From the NCBI GenBank assembly GCA_947170005.1, contig CAMVRX010000002.1, forward strand, positions 1 through 43,208: DNA of 43,208 nt. The letters are read 5' to 3'. The stretch comes from an uncultured Elusimicrobium sp. GTDB taxonomy: Bacteria > Elusimicrobiota > Elusimicrobia > Elusimicrobiales > Elusimicrobiaceae. This document shows, piece by piece, positions 1 through 9,560 of this stretch. The notes beneath the pieces were generated by a model. It made no database searches and was not told where the DNA came from. It saw only the letters and a program-made list of their open reading frames with translations. A program made the position numbers and the translations under genes. Every line of letters begins with the position of its first letter. Positions within the stretch are counted from its first letter, which is position 1.

Positions 1-2
1 AA

Positions 3-512
3 CTGCGCACGTTGCCGCGCTCGTCGCGCCCGGCGGATAAAAAAACCCGCAGCAACGGCCATGCGCGCATGGCCGAGCCATCCTTGCCGCGCGAGCGGTT
101 AACCAATGTGTTTTTAAAAGCCAAAGACCCGGTTGCAGCGGAGCAATTGGAACAACAACTCTTGGAGAAATGCCGGGAACTGGAGCTGGAATATTGCTAT
201 ATCTTGCCTGTTTTCCCGCCGATGACGGAAAACAAAACCACGCTGGCTACGGCCCAGCGCATTTACACCGCGGACGGACACAAAGAGACGGTGTATGGCT
301 TAAAAGTGAGCGATTTAACCCCGCGTGCACTGCGTGATATTTTAGCGGCGGGCGACGATGCGAATGTGAGCTACTTGCGTACGGACGCCGAAGCATATTA
401 CCAAACGTTTCCCGCGCAAAGCGTGGTAACCCCCAGCTTGCTGTTGGAAGAGCTGGAGTTGGTGCCCGACGATGCCAAGGCCGACAAGCCTCCCTTTGTC
501 AAAAAACCGTAA
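3..512 (+). CDS. C-terminal part of a CDS truncated by the window edge; possibly TldD/PmbA-like
   Basis: Frame is open from the left edge (LRTLPRSSRPADKKTRSNGHARMAEP...) to the stop at 512. The family guess rests on a weak motif impression (SSR..DKRTRSNG-like). Confidence 0.4.
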   Translation: MRTLPRSSRPADKKTRSNGHARMAEPSLPRERLTNVFLKAKDPVAAEQLEQQLLEKCRELELEYCYILPVFPPMTENKTTLATAQRIYTADGHKETVYGLKVSDLTPRALRDILAAGDDANVSYLRTDAEAYYQTFPAQSVVTPSLLLEELELVPDDAKADKPPFVKKP

Positions 513-516
513 ACAA

Positions 517-548
517 AAATTCCCCGGCTTAGTTAAGCCGGGGAATTT
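517..548. terminator. Perfect inverted repeat AAATTCCCCGGCTTA-GT-TAAGCCGGGGAATTT, likely bidirectional terminator
   Basis: Palindrome between the convergent ends of the left-edge CDS and pilin 1. Confidence 0.8.
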
Positions 549-569
549 GAACGGAACCGTGTTGGCTAG

Positions 570-1064
570 CTATTGTACAGTACACCAATTGGAACCACAA
601 ATTTTGTCACAAGCTCCGGTTTGCCTTGCTGAACACTGTATTTCTCTACGTGGTCCGCCCGAGGAAAGAAAGTAAGGATATTCACTTGGATCATCCGGAT
701 CAACTATCCGATATGCAAACACAGCTCCACCGTCAAAATCATAGACCCAATCTTTAGTGGTATAACATCCTGCTTCACTATCGCAGATATTTTGCTCCGC
801 CAGTGTACCGGGGATTTCTATGTCCATATGGGCAAATAGCCCATCTTCGTTATTGTTGCACTCGTCTGCTTCCGCCCCATACTGTATCCAGCACAACTCC
901 CAGGCTTTTTGCATACTGTTTAATACGAGTACCGCCTCGCGGGTGCGGGCTTTTTCCACCGCTTTTTGGTATTGCGGAACGGCTACCGCCGCCAATATAC
1001 CAATGATTAACACTACTACTAAGAGCTCTATTAACGTAAAGCCCCGTTTTACATTGAGTTTCAT
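570..1064 (-). CDS. Type IV pilin-like protein (pilin 1)
   Basis: Class III prepilin leader [40 protein letters not shown]; Cys-containing C-terminal domain; RBS aaggagaaagaac. Confidence 0.9.
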   Translation of the reverse strand: MKLNVKRGFTLIELLVVVLIIGILAAVAVPQYQKAVEKARTREAVLVLNSMQKAWELCWIQYGAEADECNNNEDGLFAHMDIEIPGTLAEQNICDSEAGCYTTKDWVYDFDGGAVFAYRIVDPDDPSEYPYFLSSGGPRREIQCSARQTGACDKICGSNWCTVQ

Positions 1065-1346
1065 GTTCTTTCTCCTTTATCGTCAGGTTTACACCTAACT
1101 ATATTTTCAATTTACCCGCTTATGAAACCCAAATAAAACGGCTCTTTTACTTGGGACATTCAGTACGCTCAAGCAAAACAGCCGTAGCTTATCACAACGT
1201 GATAAACACTCGGCACAAGAACGTGGGCTCATGACTTCCCGAGTTCTTGCGCCTCAAACAGCCGTTTTTGGTACTGAATGTGCTGCCAAAGCAGCGGTTC
1301 GTTTTGCAACGATTCCAAAAACAGATAAAATTGTATCTATAGTATA
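1065..1346 (-). ncRNA. Structured pilin leader element, copy E1
   Basis: Minus strand reads TATACTATAGATACAATTTTATCTGTTTTTGGAATCG...; long-range stem 1156-1166/1271-1281 (ACATTCAGTAC/GTACTGAATGT); GGCGCAAGAAC/GTTCTTGTGCC stem; hairpin TTATCACgttGTGATAA; AGCCGTTTT. Confidence 0.75.
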
Positions 1347-1410
1347 ATAAAAAAACTGTCCCCCCGCAACAAATTCCCCGGCTTTTGTCATTTCTTGCTA
1401 TAATAAGGTA

Positions 1411-2190
1411 ATGCGGAGTTTCCTTATACTACTGGCAGCTTTTTGTTGGCTGGGCGCCCCCTTAAGCGCCTGGGCGCATGACCATGTGCAAATTGCCCAG
1501 CAAAATATGCCGGCCGTGGTGGCGGTAAATGTTCTTAAAAAAGACGGCAGCACCTTTACCGGTACCGGGTTTGTACTCACGCAAGACGGCCTTATTGCCA
1601 CCAGCCGCCACGTACTGGACGATGCCCTCTACCTCAACCTGACGTTTAGCAACGGTACGGTATCGGGCGAGGCCGTCCCCTTGGCCCAAGACGATGTGGC
1701 CGACGTAGCTTTGCTAAAAATCCAGGCCGAATTTTTACCTTATACCACCCTGGCCGCCGACGATAACGCCTTGCCCGGCCAAACGATTACCGTGATTGGT
1801 AACCCGCGCCGGCTGCAAAACACGGTTACCTCGGGCATTATCAGCCAGGTGCGCCCGCAAAAAGACGGGACCCGCTGGCTGCAAATCAGCGCCCCGATTT
1901 CCCCCAGCTCCAGCGGCAGCCCCGTGTTTAATGAGAAAGGCGAGGTAATCGCCATGGCCTTTGCTACCCTGTCCGGCGAGGACAACCAAAATTTAAATTT
2001 TGCGCTGCCCGTTTCGTATATCCACGCGTTGGCTGCCCAAGCGGGTATTTCGCTGCCCGGGCAACTGCCAACACCCGTTGCAACCCCTGCGGGGAACCCC
2101 TTTGTACGCCATATTAAAAAATCATGGCAAATTTCAAAACGGCTGCTGCACCGATGGTTTTCGTCGCAGCCGGCCAAGGATAACGTATGA
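1411..2190 (+). CDS. Secreted trypsin-like serine protease (S1C/DegP-like, no PDZ seen)
   Basis: Signal peptide; GTGFVLTQDGLIATSRHVL and SPSSSGSPVFNEKGEVIAMA catalytic motifs. Confidence 0.8.
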   Translation: MRSFLILLAAFCWLGAPLSAWAHDHVQIAQQNMPAVVAVNVLKKDGSTFTGTGFVLTQDGLIATSRHVLDDALYLNLTFSNGTVSGEAVPLAQDDVADVALLKIQAEFLPYTTLAADDNALPGQTITVIGNPRRLQNTVTSGIISQVRPQKDGTRWLQISAPISPSSSGSPVFNEKGEVIAMAFATLSGEDNQNLNFALPVSYIHALAAQAGISLPGQLPTPVATPAGNPFVRHIKKSWQISKRLLHRWFSSQPAKDNV

Positions 2191-4169
2191 AACTAAAAAT
2201 TGCTAAAACCGTATTTTTTGTAGGCTGCGTGGCCGCATTTATCTTCTTATTATTGCCTTTTTTGGAAACCACCCCGCCGCCCGAACCTGCCCAATTAAAG
2301 GCCCAGCCGCAGGTGGCAACGGATAATCCGCTGACTGCCTTGGCCCAACGGTTTGCCTCGTTGTTTGGCCGTCGCAGTGAGCGCCGCACCCGCGCCGGAA
2401 ATGTACCCGCTCAGTCCGCCCGCACCACGCAAGAAGCGGCCGAATTATATACCCCTATGTTGGCGGCTTCCGGCCGTCAAGCGGCGGGTGCGGTAGCCCA
2501 AAGTGCCCAGCCTGTGGCCGGCGTTGTGGAGCTGCCTGCCGCTAAAAAATTGGATTTTGGAGACGCCTCTATTCAAACCGATAACGGGGAATGGGTGTTG
2601 GTGCGCCAGACCGCCCCGGCCGGCAGCCGGCCCGGGATGCACGAAGTAAACGCGCATGATAATCCTTATGACCGCTTTATCCGCCAGGAACGTGCCCAAC
2701 ATTTCCAACCGCAAAAACGTGTGCGGGAGATACCGGACTCCAAGTGGGCCCGGTTCATCCGCCCTATTAAGCAATTTTTTGGCCTGGACCAAGAAACTCC
2801 GGTTTCCTCAGCCGGGTTGTTAGCTTCCCGCCCGGGTGCCGGGGCCCGTTCCACCCAAGCGGCGGACGGATTATCGTACAAAACGCCTAAACCGGGTATC
2901 GGTCCGGCACGTTTGGGGCTGCCGGATATTTCCGCACGGCAATGGATGGAGATGTCCATCCCGCAGCGCGAACGCTACAGCGTAGCCCAATTTAACGAAC
3001 TCATTACCGGCACGCGTGCCGCTGAAGAGGCCGCCGAGATGATGGCCGAAGCCAAATACCCGGATGCCCATACTAAAAAACAAAAAGAGGACAAAGAACG
3101 CTATAAACAGGAAATGTTTGCCCGTAACAAGCAAGCCATTAAACAAAATATCTTGCAGCAAATGGATCAGTTGGCCCAAGGCAAAGAACCCGTGGATGAC
3201 CTTTCCAACATGATGGGCTGCCATAACGCTTCGCTGCCGGCTGCGGCGGATCTGTGCGACCCGGACCACGCCGGGGAACCTGCCCCCGCTACACCGCAAG
3301 AGGAAATTAAAATAGAACAGCAAAAGAATGCCGCTACATTTTTTGAACGCACCAAGTACTACTTCCCCAAAGATTTACCGATCACCCCGGTGCTGGGCCC
3401 GACCGACCCGGAAACACTGGCTAATTCCTCAGACCTTTCCGTTCCGGTCATTCAAAAAACTCTTGAGGTGTATGATTCTTTGCACAAACAACAGCACTGC
3501 GATACAAACACCTGCTACTTGGTACCCAATTCTACTCAAATGGACCCGCAGCTCACCGATGCCATTACCATGACTAACGGTAAACTCAAGCCGGACCCGG
3601 AAAACCTCTACCCCACGTTTAAGGATGAATTTGTCCGCTCCAAAGCGGAGCAATTTGTCAAGCAGCAACAAGAGAAAGGTGCGCAGGTAACCAAGGAGCA
3701 ACTGCGGCAACTGCGCAAAGAGGCCGCCCAACAATACGATAACAACGCGCCACACTATATACCCTATACGGCCGAGCAACTCAAAGCGGTGCAAACAAAA
3801 TCCTTGGCTGCCGTTGACTACAAGGCCCCAACCGGCAACCTGCAGAATGTGACGGCGTTGTTTGTCATGGACCCGGCCCTGGTGTCGCAAGTTGCCCGCG
3901 ATGTGGACAGCGTGGCCATCGGCTACAACTTGACCCCGTTGCCCGATGCTATTACCCCGTCGCCGGCCTCGGAACAATTTACCGGTTCAATCGCACAAGA
4001 TGTGGAAAACGCAAAGGCCGCCAAGAATGACATCATTCGCCAGGCCTCGCAGCAATATATGCATACGAAAATTCATCAAAGCATGAACATGCCGGTTGCG
4101 GGCGGCACTGCATCAAATGCGATTGCCGAGGAGCTTAAAGGGATTGGCAATCAAGACCGGAAAAAATAG
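2187..4169 (+). CDS. Large hypothetical protein, membrane-anchored or secreted
   Basis: 660 aa ORF, ATGA overlap with the preceding gene, N-terminal hydrophobic segment. Confidence 0.75.
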   Translation: MKLKIAKTVFFVGCVAAFIFLLLPFLETTPPPEPAQLKAQPQVATDNPLTALAQRFASLFGRRSERRTRAGNVPAQSARTTQEAAELYTPMLAASGRQAAGAVAQSAQPVAGVVELPAAKKLDFGDASIQTDNGEWVLVRQTAPAGSRPGMHEVNAHDNPYDRFIRQERAQHFQPQKRVREIPDSKWARFIRPIKQFFGLDQETPVSSAGLLASRPGAGARSTQAADGLSYKTPKPGIGPARLGLPDISARQWMEMSIPQRERYSVAQFNELITGTRAAEEAAEMMAEAKYPDAHTKKQKEDKERYKQEMFARNKQAIKQNILQQMDQLAQGKEPVDDLSNMMGCHNASLPAAADLCDPDHAGEPAPATPQEEIKIEQQKNAATFFERTKYYFPKDLPITPVLGPTDPETLANSSDLSVPVIQKTLEVYDSLHKQQHCDTNTCYLVPNSTQMDPQLTDAITMTNGKLKPDPENLYPTFKDEFVRSKAEQFVKQQQEKGAQVTKEQLRQLRKEAAQQYDNNAPHYIPYTAEQLKAVQTKSLAAVDYKAPTGNLQNVTALFVMDPALVSQVARDVDSVAIGYNLTPLPDAITPSPASEQFTGSIAQDVENAKAAKNDIIRQASQQYMHTKIHQSMNMPVAGGTASNAIAEELKGIGNQDRKK

Positions 4170-4192
4170 TAGCCTTTCCTACCCAAAATGGG

Positions 4193-4246
4193 TATAATTT
4201 GTAAAAGGGACTTTTACGTACGCACGCGCAGCGCGTGCGCACGCTT
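4193..4246 (+). promoter_or_regulatory. Putative promoter (TATAAT) followed by a GC-rich palindrome
   Basis: gggtataatttg, then cgcacgcgcagcgcgtgcgcacg just upstream of the CDS at 4262. Confidence 0.4.
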
Positions 4247-4261
4247 GGGGAGAAATGAAGA

Positions 4262-4819
4262 ATGAAAAAATGGGCCGTTTTGGCGGTAATAGGGCTGAGT
4301 TTAGGGACGGTTTCTTGCCGTAAAAATGTGTACGACCGCTTTGACCCTAACCAGGATTTTGAGCGCTTTATTAACGCCCACGTTTTTGCCGCGTGTGAGT
4401 TTGTTGGCAAGCCCAATGCCCGCTACTCACTGGCTAAAATTGTCAAGCGCCCCGGCGATTATACCCCGTACCCGGATTATTATAAAATCAAATTTATTAA
4501 CGGCCCATGCAAAGGAGTTACGGTGTGGACGACGGATGTCATCCTTAAAACCAGCCCCATGGAAGACCCTACGCTGGTCCCCACCGGCACGGTGGTGCTG
4601 CGCAACTTTGATAACCCCAAAGAGCAAGATATCAACGTAACCGGCCACTGGAATTTAGCGGTGGTCATGGGAACCGAGCGCGCCCAAAAAGGTATTTTGG
4701 ATTTGGGTTTTCCACGGGACAGTAACGACTTTTTCCCCGCGCGTGAAAGCGTTTACGCCCACAACGTGCGCTACGTGGTTAAACCCGTTAAAAAAGATAT
4801 TCGGCGTTTTATTAGATAG
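4262..4819 (+). CDS. Hypothetical protein, possible lipoprotein
   Basis: 185 aa ORF; N-terminus MKKWAVLAVIGLSLGTVSCRK resembles a lipobox region. Confidence 0.7.
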   Translation: MKKWAVLAVIGLSLGTVSCRKNVYDRFDPNQDFERFINAHVFAACEFVGKPNARYSLAKIVKRPGDYTPYPDYYKIKFINGPCKGVTVWTTDVILKTSPMEDPTLVPTGTVVLRNFDNPKEQDINVTGHWNLAVVMGTERAQKGILDLGFPRDSNDFFPARESVYAHNVRYVVKPVKKDIRRFIR

Positions 4820-4828
4820 GAGAGTCTT

Positions 4829-5569
4829 ATGAAAATGGTTCGTTTGTGTTTAGTTGTACTCGGTGTAGTATGTTTTGTTCCGTTGGCACAGGGTGCGGAG
4901 GGGGACCCCATCTCTACCGAAACGATGCTTATTGACGTGCCCACCGCGGAAGTGTTTGACCGTTACCAAGCCTCTTTTTTAACCCGCGCTTATGACCACG
5001 GAACCGTGATGGAAAGTATTGATTTTGGCGTGTATAAGCGCATCAACATTGGGGTGAGCTTGGCCATCGATAACTGGATTGGTTCGTCTCATTCCGTCAA
5101 AGTGTTGGACCCGGATTTTCAAGCCAAGTGGAAACTTTTTGACGGTAGTTTATATCTGCCCGCTATTGCCATTGGCTATGATGGCCGCCGTTACGGCTAT
5201 GGTTACGAAGAAGATACCCGCGCTTATAATCGCAGCTCTAAACACTATTTGGACCACCGCAAAGGCGGCTATGTAACCCTGACGCGTGAAATTTTTACCC
5301 CCGGTTTGGCCTTAACAGCAGGGGCCAACTTCTCGGATTTTGACTGGGACGAAATTTACATGTTCACCGGGTTGTACTACAAAATTATTCCGCAAATTAA
5401 CTTGCTCACTGAGTGGGACAGCATCCGCAATATCCGCGATTCTCGCCTAAACATGGGCGCACGCTTTTACCTGCACCCTTCCTTGGCGCTGGACATGGCC
5501 TTCCGCCGGGTGGGCCGCGGGGATGAAAGCGAACGCATCTTGCAGCTGCGCTACGTAACCACTTTCTAG
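4829..5569 (+). CDS. Hypothetical secreted protein, likely outer-membrane beta-barrel (possibly YjbH-like)
   Basis: Signal peptide, aromatic alternating beta-strand pattern, C-terminal aromatic (LQLRYVTTF); RBS aggagag. Confidence 0.6.
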   Translation: MKMVRLCLVVLGVVCFVPLAQGAEGDPISTETMLIDVPTAEVFDRYQASFLTRAYDHGTVMESIDFGVYKRINIGVSLAIDNWIGSSHSVKVLDPDFQAKWKLFDGSLYLPAIAIGYDGRRYGYGYEEDTRAYNRSSKHYLDHRKGGYVTLTREIFTPGLALTAGANFSDFDWDEIYMFTGLYYKIIPQINLLTEWDSIRNIRDSRLNMGARFYLHPSLALDMAFRRVGRGDESERILQLRYVTTF

Positions 5570-5576
5570 AGGATTT

Positions 5577-6035
5577 ATGAGCCAAACACCCGCTGCCACA
5601 AAACCGTCTTTTCAACGTCGCACGATTTTTATTAAAAAATCGCTGCAGCTGCGTTACATGGTGCTCATTGTTTCTTGTGTGCTGTGTGGGCTGGCTATTA
5701 TGACGTTGGAGCTGGTGGCTACCCTTAACGACTTGTTTGATGCTTACCCGGTACTCATGCAGCCGCTTTATGACGAGTTTCTCCCCATCGTTTCGTCTTT
5801 TTTCTACAAAATAGCTATTTACGTACTATTGGTGGTGCTGGTTTCGGCCCTGGTCTCTCACAAAATGGCCGGCCCGGTGTATCGCTTTGAGCAAACTTGC
5901 AAAGCCATTGCCAAGGGAGATTTTTCCCAACGGGTGCACCTGCGCAAAGGGGACCGCTTGATTGAGCTGCAAGATGAATTTAATAAAATGATGGACGTAG
6001 TGGAAAGTCGTATTAACAACAAACCGTTACCGTAA
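5577..6035 (+). CDS. Two-TM protein with HAMP domain and no output domain
   Basis: Two hydrophobic segments, then HKMAGPVYRFEQTCKAIAKGDFSQRVHLRKGDRLIELQDEFNKMMD (HAMP). Confidence 0.75.
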   Translation: MSQTPAATKPSFQRRTIFIKKSLQLRYMVLIVSCVLCGLAIMTLELVATLNDLFDAYPVLMQPLYDEFLPIVSSFFYKIAIYVLLVVLVSALVSHKMAGPVYRFEQTCKAIAKGDFSQRVHLRKGDRLIELQDEFNKMMDVVESRINNKPLP

Positions 6036-6038
6036 TTT

Positions 6039-7328
6039 ATGAAAAAAACAATTCTTCTTTTTGCTGTTTTGGCACTTGTCCCTGCACTGCACGCCCAAAG
6101 TGATTACGGGGTGCGTTTTTCCAGCTTGATGAATGATAACCTCACGCTGGAAAATGCCATTCGTTTGGGGCTGGAAAATAATTCCCAGTTTTTAACCGCC
6201 AAAGAAGAAATTACCATTGCCGAACAAAAACTTAGCGAAGCCAAATTCCGCTATCTGCCGCAGTTTGCCGTGCAAGGTACAGCTACGTGGTATAAAGCGG
6301 ATTCTCCTTTGGTGTTGCCGGAAGCCGGCATTAACCGCTTTTTACCCGCTACCGACACGCTGGACGGGCACCATTTCTATGGGGTAGGCGTTACCGGTAC
6401 GCAATACCTCTATTCCGGCGGGCGTATCAGCGGCACTTTAAAATCGGCCCGTGCCAATTTCAAGCAAGCCCAAAGCCGCTATGAAACGGTTAGAAACGCC
6501 GTGGTATTGGATATTAAAACCTCTTTTACGCGGCTGCTGTATGCCCAGCAACAAGCCGCTTTTACCGAGGGGCTCTACCAACAAGTTAAAAAATGGCATT
6601 ACGCAGCGGACCCATGGGCACGCGTGCGCGAGCAAGCCTTGCTGGCTCGCTTAAAAGCCCAAAGCCACATGGCCCAAAACGAGCTGGCCCAAGCACGCTT
6701 GGCCATGCTGGTAAGCCTAAACAAAGAGACCAACGCCCCTTTAAGTGTGTCCGGTACGCTTGAGCCCGTAGTAGTAACGGGGGATTTGCCCCATTTTGAG
6801 CTGTGGGCTACGGAGTTCCGGCCGGAACTAAAATCCGCTATTTACGCGCTGGAGTTAGACAGTATTGCCATTGATTTGGCCCTTTCCAAACGCTACCCGG
6901 ATATTTTAATCAATGCTTCATACGAGCGCGTAGGCGACAAAGACTTGGACGACGAAAACAAACAAGTCTCTTTGGCGGTGCGCTTGCCGCTGCCGTATAC
7001 ATTTTCACAACAAGTTACCCAGAAAAAAGCTGAGCAGCGCAAAAGCACATTGCGCCGCGCCGCTATTGAGGACGAAATCCACATTCAGGTAGTGTCCAAC
7101 TATGAGCAGATGATTTTTTGGCAAACCGAAGCGCAAGACCGCCAAGAAACTTTTAATGCGCTTTCTTCCCTTGTGCAGCGCAATTTAAAAAACACCCCCA
7201 AAAGCGGCTTGCTCGTTTTGGAAGCGTTGTGTGATTATCTGCAAGCCGGGCAAGAGTATCTGCAAGCCCTGCGGGAAAATCACCTCGCCAAGGCCCGTTT
7301 GGAATGGGCTGTCGGTAAGGATTTCTAA
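6039..7328 (+). CDS. TolC-family outer-membrane protein
   Basis: Signal peptide; LTLENAIRLGLENNSQFLTAKEEITIAEQKLSEAKFRYLPQ typical of OEP/TolC proteins. Confidence 0.8.
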   Translation: MKKTILLFAVLALVPALHAQSDYGVRFSSLMNDNLTLENAIRLGLENNSQFLTAKEEITIAEQKLSEAKFRYLPQFAVQGTATWYKADSPLVLPEAGINRFLPATDTLDGHHFYGVGVTGTQYLYSGGRISGTLKSARANFKQAQSRYETVRNAVVLDIKTSFTRLLYAQQQAAFTEGLYQQVKKWHYAADPWARVREQALLARLKAQSHMAQNELAQARLAMLVSLNKETNAPLSVSGTLEPVVVTGDLPHFELWATEFRPELKSAIYALELDSIAIDLALSKRYPDILINASYERVGDKDLDDENKQVSLAVRLPLPYTFSQQVTQKKAEQRKSTLRRAAIEDEIHIQVVSNYEQMIFWQTEAQDRQETFNALSSLVQRNLKNTPKSGLLVLEALCDYLQAGQEYLQALRENHLAKARLEWAVGKDF

Positions 7329-8284
7329 TGCGCGCGGCACGTACCCTTTGGGGAGTACTGCTTGCCTTGCTGTGCACCGGGCCCGCCCTGGCCTTGACCC
7401 CGCTAACTGATGATGATATCCTGCGCCAATTTATGTGGCAGCGCTTGATAAACCTGCCCAAACAGCAACGCCCCAGCATCGGCTTGGCTTTATCGGCCGG
7501 CGGGGTGCGCGGCTTTGCGCATGTAGGCGTGCTGGAAGTGCTTGATAATGCCCAAATGCCGGTGGATTACCTGGCCGGGACTTCTATGGGTTCGGTAATA
7601 GGCGGGTTGTATGCCGCCGGATTGCCGACACAAAAACTGTGGGAGCTGGGCAACCACATCACCATCAGCACGCTCACGCCGGATTTTAATGTCATGGGCC
7701 TGTTCCGCCTGGTGTTTGAAAAGAAACTGCCTACGTCTTCTAACTTAGAGAAATTTTTTGAAGAACAACTGGGGGATAAACAATTTGAAGATTTACCCAT
7801 CCCCTTTTCTTGCTCCGCCATGGACGTAAAAACGGGCGAGCGCGTTTTGTTTAATTCCGGTCCGCTGGCTATTGCCGTACGTGCCAGCATGAATTTGCCC
7901 GGTGTGTTTGAGCCCGTCCAGTACCGCCACCGCGCTTTGGTGGACGGAGCGGTGGTGGACTATCTGCCTGTGGAAACAGTGAAACACATGGGGGCGGACT
8001 ATGTGATTGCCTCCGTCACGCCGTTTGATTTTTCTTCGAAAACACCCACCACCATTTTAGGATATGTCAACCGTGTCAACGACGTGCGTGCAGCCGCTAT
8101 GATTGAAGAAGCGGCTAAAAGAGCCAATTTTGTGCTGACAACCCGCGTGTTAGACACCGGTACGCTGGAACTCAACAAGTTACACCAATCCGGCGAAGTG
8201 GGCGTAAAACAAGCCCACCAACATTTAGCAGAACTACAAGAGGACCTTTTGTTATATGCCTTGCCCTACGTGTTTAAAAAATAA
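7328..8284 (+). CDS. Patatin-like phospholipase
   Basis: GLALSAGGVRGFAHVGVLEVL, GTSMGS (GXSXG), VDGAVVDYLP (DGA/G). Confidence 0.88.
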   Translation: MRAARTLWGVLLALLCTGPALALTPLTDDDILRQFMWQRLINLPKQQRPSIGLALSAGGVRGFAHVGVLEVLDNAQMPVDYLAGTSMGSVIGGLYAAGLPTQKLWELGNHITISTLTPDFNVMGLFRLVFEKKLPTSSNLEKFFEEQLGDKQFEDLPIPFSCSAMDVKTGERVLFNSGPLAIAVRASMNLPGVFEPVQYRHRALVDGAVVDYLPVETVKHMGADYVIASVTPFDFSSKTPTTILGYVNRVNDVRAAAMIEEAAKRANFVLTTRVLDTGTLELNKLHQSGEVGVKQAHQHLAELQEDLLLYALPYVFKK

Positions 8285-9236
8285 GATTGCTCTTTTGATA
8301 GCCGGGGTTCTGTTCCTGGGCGGATGTTCCACGGGGTTTTTGGGTCTGGCTCCGGCCGGGGACAAAAAAGAGTACGCTCACGCACGCGATCTTTATAATG
8401 TCCAACAGTACCAAGAAGCCATCAAGGAACTGACCGGCTACATCTACAAGGCCGGTAACGTCAAACGCCGCGAAGCCCGCGCTTACCGCCTTTTGGGCCG
8501 CAGCTACGAGCAGTTGGGGCAGCTTAATAAAGCGTTGGAAACCTATTTAGAAGCCTTGGAATTTCACCCCAAAAACGTGCCGCTTTTAATTGCCGCGGCC
8601 GATTTGTACCAGCGGACCGGGCTAACCGATAAATCTCAGCAGCTCTACGCCCGCGCACTGGAGGAGGAGCCGGATAATTTAGATGCTCTTTCCGGTCAGG
8701 CCGAAAATTACCGGTCGTTTGGGTTTTACTCGCAAGCGCGGGCCTATTACGATCAATTTTTTGCCTTAAACCCCGCTGCCGCGCCGCATTACCGGGCGCG
8801 CTACGCCAGCACATTTTTAAACCAAAGCAATTTTGAACAGGCGTTTATCCATATCACGATGGCCTTGGCTGAAGATTCCACCCAGCCCGATTATTGGCTT
8901 ATTAGCGCACAAGCGGCGTTTGGCCTGGGCCACTGGCCCGAAGCACTGGCAGATTTAAATAACGCCATTTCTTTAGCGCCGGACCGGGCGGACTTGCGGC
9001 TCTATAAAATTATCGGCTTATACCAAGCCGGCAATTACAAAGAGTCACTCAAAGAGGCTCAAGCCTTCCTCAAAAAATACCCACGCCGTCCGCTGGGGCT
9101 GCTGCTTGAAGCCTTAAACGAACAGCGCCTGGGCTACACCGCGCGCGCCCGCACCCACTTGCAACAGGCCGCCGCCACGGACGACAAAACCTTTGTGGGC
9201 CAGGTAGTCGCCAGGCTGCTTGCCGAGTGGAAATAG
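8256..9236 (+). CDS. TPR-repeat lipoprotein
   Basis: Lipobox-like LFLGGCSTG; multiple TPR-like repeats. Confidence 0.75.
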   Translation: MPCPTCLKNKIALLIAGVLFLGGCSTGFLGLAPAGDKKEYAHARDLYNVQQYQEAIKELTGYIYKAGNVKRREARAYRLLGRSYEQLGQLNKALETYLEALEFHPKNVPLLIAAADLYQRTGLTDKSQQLYARALEEEPDNLDALSGQAENYRSFGFYSQARAYYDQFFALNPAAAPHYRARYASTFLNQSNFEQAFIHITMALAEDSTQPDYWLISAQAAFGLGHWPEALADLNNAISLAPDRADLRLYKIIGLYQAGNYKESLKEAQAFLKKYPRRPLGLLLEALNEQRLGYTARARTHLQQAAATDDKTFVGQVVARLLAEWK

Positions 9237-9263
9237 CTCCTCTTTTTGAAAAGTATTTCCCGT

Positions 9264-9294
9264 TAAAAAAGGCTGGTAAAACCTAGCCTTTTTT
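9264..9294 (+). terminator. Intrinsic terminator after the TPR gene
   Basis: AAAAAAGGCTggtaaaacctAGCCTTTTTT; its T-tract abuts the E2 promoter. Confidence 0.75.
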
Positions 9295-9296
9295 AT

Positions 9297-9560
9297 TATA
9301 CTATAGGTACAATTTCATCTGTTTTTGGAACCGTTTAAGAAACGGAGCGCTCATACAAGGGCACAATAGAAGTCCAAAGATAGCCGATTAGGTACAAAAT
9401 GACCGGAATAATTACCCGTTTGTTTTGTACCGAGTGTTTGTCGTCTAGCGATGAACCGCGGCTGGTATGTCTTGGGTTACTTCTATTGGCTCGGGCGTAG
9501 TAGCCGTTTTTGTTGGGTTTCATGAGCAGGGAATTGAACTGAATTAAAAGGAGAAAGAAC
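9297..9560 (+). ncRNA. Structured pilin leader element, copy E2
   Basis: TATACTATAGGTACAATTTCATCTGTTTTTGGAACCGTTTAAGAAACGG; stem 9364-9373/9479-9488 (CAATAGAAGT/ACTTCTATTG); GGTACAAAA/TTTTGTACC; AGCCGTTTT. Confidence 0.75.

Noticed and set aside
1065-1346. Leader elements as known c-di-GMP (GEMM-I/II) riboswitches, which can control pilus genes
   Set aside because: I could not find the conserved GEMM sequence signatures, and the fold (long-range stem plus nested arm) looks different. A formal Infernal scan was not possible.
7328-8284. Patatin as a defence-system effector (CapV-like)
   Set aside because: It has a signal peptide and sits in an envelope cluster with TolC and TPR genes; no CD-NTase or other defence genes nearby.
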